This document shows, in pieces, positions 19,596-21,083 of a stretch of 21,083 bases of DNA (the stretch's first letter is position 1; every line of letters begins with the position of its first letter). Source of the DNA: a virus; IMG/VR virus record IMGVR_UViG_3300030098_004823, positions 1 to 21,083 of that record. One strand, given 5' to 3'. The position numbers and the translations under genes were made by a program. The notes beneath the pieces were generated by a model. The model worked only from the letters and a program-made list of their open reading frames with translations, had not been told where the DNA came from and made no database searches.

Positions 19596-21083
19596 TAACT
19601 TCTTTAAAATTTGATTCAGACACGCTATCAAATACTACTAATGTAGTTCCTTTAGTGTATATAGAAAAACCTATTGGTGATGAGGTTAATATTATGGGAT
19701 TTTCTACTTATCAATTAGAATTAACAGATATAAATGATGAGCCTTTGCAATACCATCCTCTTTTGTTAAATATTCCTTCTATAAGTGAAAAGATAAACAT
19801 AGAAACTAGAAAGTTTGTAATTTCATCAGTAACTTTAAATTTATCAAACATGGAATATTTAGGTGAAAAACTTAGCGATAAATATAATTTATTGATTAAT
19901 TCTAATGTATATATTTATTACAAAACTCAAAGTGCAAATACTTTAGAAGAATGTTTAAAAGTATATTCTGGAAAAGTAAAAAGAATTAATCATTCTAATG
20001 AAGATATAAATCTAATTTTAGAAGATATGTCTCAAGAAAAAATACAAAAACAAATTCCTAAAAATAAATTAAGTGATAATGGGTCAATAGTTCCTAAATA
20101 TAGAAATAAACCTATCCCTTTGGTTTATGGCATGGTAAATAAAAGTCCATGTGTATTAAAAGGTAGAGATATAATAATAGAATCAGAGGATATAACAGGA
20201 CTAGCTTTTGACCATCATCATAGTATTTTTAATAATTATAAAGAATATTCAATGTATGTACACGATGGAGATGAAACTTATGCAAATATTCTTCCATCAA
20301 TAGAAAAAATAATAGATGGAAGTTTTGAAATAGGCGAAGAAGATGATCCTATTAAATATAAAATACAAAGTCAATGGTATCAAAAACAAGATATTAATGG
20401 TTATAATACAATAGTTAAATTATATAATACAGAATTATTAAAAAGAAATGGTTTGCAAGTTAGAGTTTTTTCAAAACCTTCAGAGCCTGAACTAGTAAGG
20501 TATACTGAAAATCTTATTCATGAAGAGGTTATTGGATTAGAAGATGGTGATGAAATTAATCTTTTTGATGCTGATTCTTTATATACAGAAACTTTAGAAT
20601 CCATAGAGAATTTAACTGATAATGATTATTCTAATAAAGTATTAATATTGGATCATCCAGAATATTTAGTAGGTAGTACAGAATATGATATTGATTGGAA
20701 TTTAATATTAAATTCAGAATTTTTATATTATCAATTAAGGTTAAGTCCAATAAAATCTTCTAAAATAGAAATAATAAAAAATATTAGAGTAGCTATAAAT
20801 GGGCATGTTATGCCAACTCCCTTTAATCCTTTATATAATGAGCCAAGTATAGCAGAATTATTAGCATATTCAATAAGACAAACAAATCTTTCTAGTTATG
20901 AAGATTTTGCAGGAGATAATTTTATTTATGATTATTCTAATTTGTTAATATTTGATGAAGCAGAAATAGATTCTCATATAGATTATGCAGAAGACGGAGA
21001 TTTAGTTGGGGAAGAAGGTCTTAATGAAAAAAATGTAGATATTGCCTTTAAAGATATGACATCTCAAGATGGTGTGGCAGGTT
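19592..21083 (+). CDS. Tail tip / distal tail structural protein (partial, runs off the window)
   Basis: Open from the ATG at 19592, overlapping the tape measure stop, to the window end: 497 codons with no stop. The N-terminal 190 residues have NVVPLVYIEKPIG, then NIETRKFVISSVTLNLSNMEY. Later parts are VYSGKVKRINHSNEDINLIL and YRNKPIPLVYGMVNKSPCVL. Such 'epitope of surface strand then leD-x-S ... iP-x-vyG' patterns occur in tail-tip or baseplate proteins that follow the tape measure in marine phages. The remainder is acidic, N- and D-rich, beta-strand-like and without known enzyme motifs. It should start the tail-tip block that makes the adsorption apparatus. Its DNA is the most AT-rich of the window (only 13 of 60 bases G or C at 20041-20100), with many ATA, AAT and TTA codons. 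Confidence 0.65.
   Translation, partial: MITSLKFDSDTLSNTTNVVPLVYIEKPIGDEVNIMGFSTYQLELTDINDEPLQYHPLLLNIPSISEKINIETRKFVISSVTLNLSNMEYLGEKLSDKYNLLINSNVYIYYKTQSANTLEECLKVYSGKVKRINHSNEDINLILEDMSQEKIQKQIPKNKLSDNGSIVPKYRNKPIPLVYGMVNKSPCVLKGRDIIIESEDITGLAFDHHHSIFNNYKEYSMYVHDGDETYANILPSIEKIIDGSFEIGEEDDPIKYKIQSQWYQKQDINGYNTIVKLYNTELLKRNGLQVRVFSKPSEPELVRYTENLIHEEVIGLEDGDEINLFDADSLYTETLESIENLTDNDYSNKVLILDHPEYLVGSTEYDIDWNLILNSEFLYYQLRLSPIKSSKIEIIKNIRVAINGHVMPTPFNPLYNEPSIAELLAYSIRQTNLSSYEDFAGDNFIYDYSNLLIFDEAEIDSHIDYAEDGDLVGEEGLNEKNVDIAFKDMTSQDGVAG

Noticed and set aside
1-21083. tRNA genes, CRISPR arrays, insertion sequences or attachment sites
   Set aside because: No cloverleaf, regularly spaced repeats, transposase or integrase motif was seen; coding density leaves almost no room for them.

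Overview
This window looks like part of the morphogenesis and lysis region of an AT-rich tailed dsDNA bacteriophage (Caudoviricetes). A tape measure protein, a tail tube protein and an apparently frameshifted pair of tail assembly chaperones indicate a long non-contractile tail (siphovirus type). Genes are packed tightly, often with ATGA or TAATG overlaps, and most starts have a canonical AGGAG-like ribosome binding site. No tRNA, integrase, repressor, transposon or CRISPR array is visible. The host cannot be named from this sequence. The style of the fibre and structural proteins reminds me of uncultured aquatic phages, but that is an impression only.

Layout. Positions 56-3834 lie on the minus strand and read, in transcription order: terminase large subunit, portal, a small overlapping ORF, a head/tail-completion (gpG/gpS-like) protein and a Mu gpF-like head morphogenesis protein. 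A 119-125 base divergent region (about 3835-3959) carries a good minus-strand promoter overlapped by a perfect 16-bp palindrome. Everything from 3960 to the end is on the plus strand. It starts with a coiled-coil scaffold and the major capsid protein, then a hairpin and a small protein with a lysine-rich tail. Next comes a lysis-like block: a T4-type lysozyme with an E-C-T triad, several small membrane proteins and a metallophosphoesterase. It continues with two large virion surface or fibre proteins, a 24-residue AT-hook-like microprotein, a neck adaptor and two paralogous tail-completion proteins. The second paralog is fused to a duplicated LamG lectin module. Two small proteins, the major tail protein, tail chaperones G and G-T, the tape measure and the start of a tail-tip protein complete the window.

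How it fits together. TerL and portal package DNA into a shell built from the capsid protein on the scaffold. The connector, completion and terminator proteins close the neck. The tail tube protein polymerises around the tape measure with help from the chaperones, and the tail-tip protein begins the adsorption end. The fibre-like and LamG proteins probably decorate the head or neck and bind surface glycans. The lysozyme and a holin from among the small membrane proteins would lyse the cell.

The most unusual points are the terminator-like domain fused to a roughly 800-residue duplicated lectin arm, the AT-hook microprotein, the predicted -1 frameshift in the tail chaperones, the palindrome over the terL promoter, and the metallophosphoesterase sitting inside the lysis-like block.
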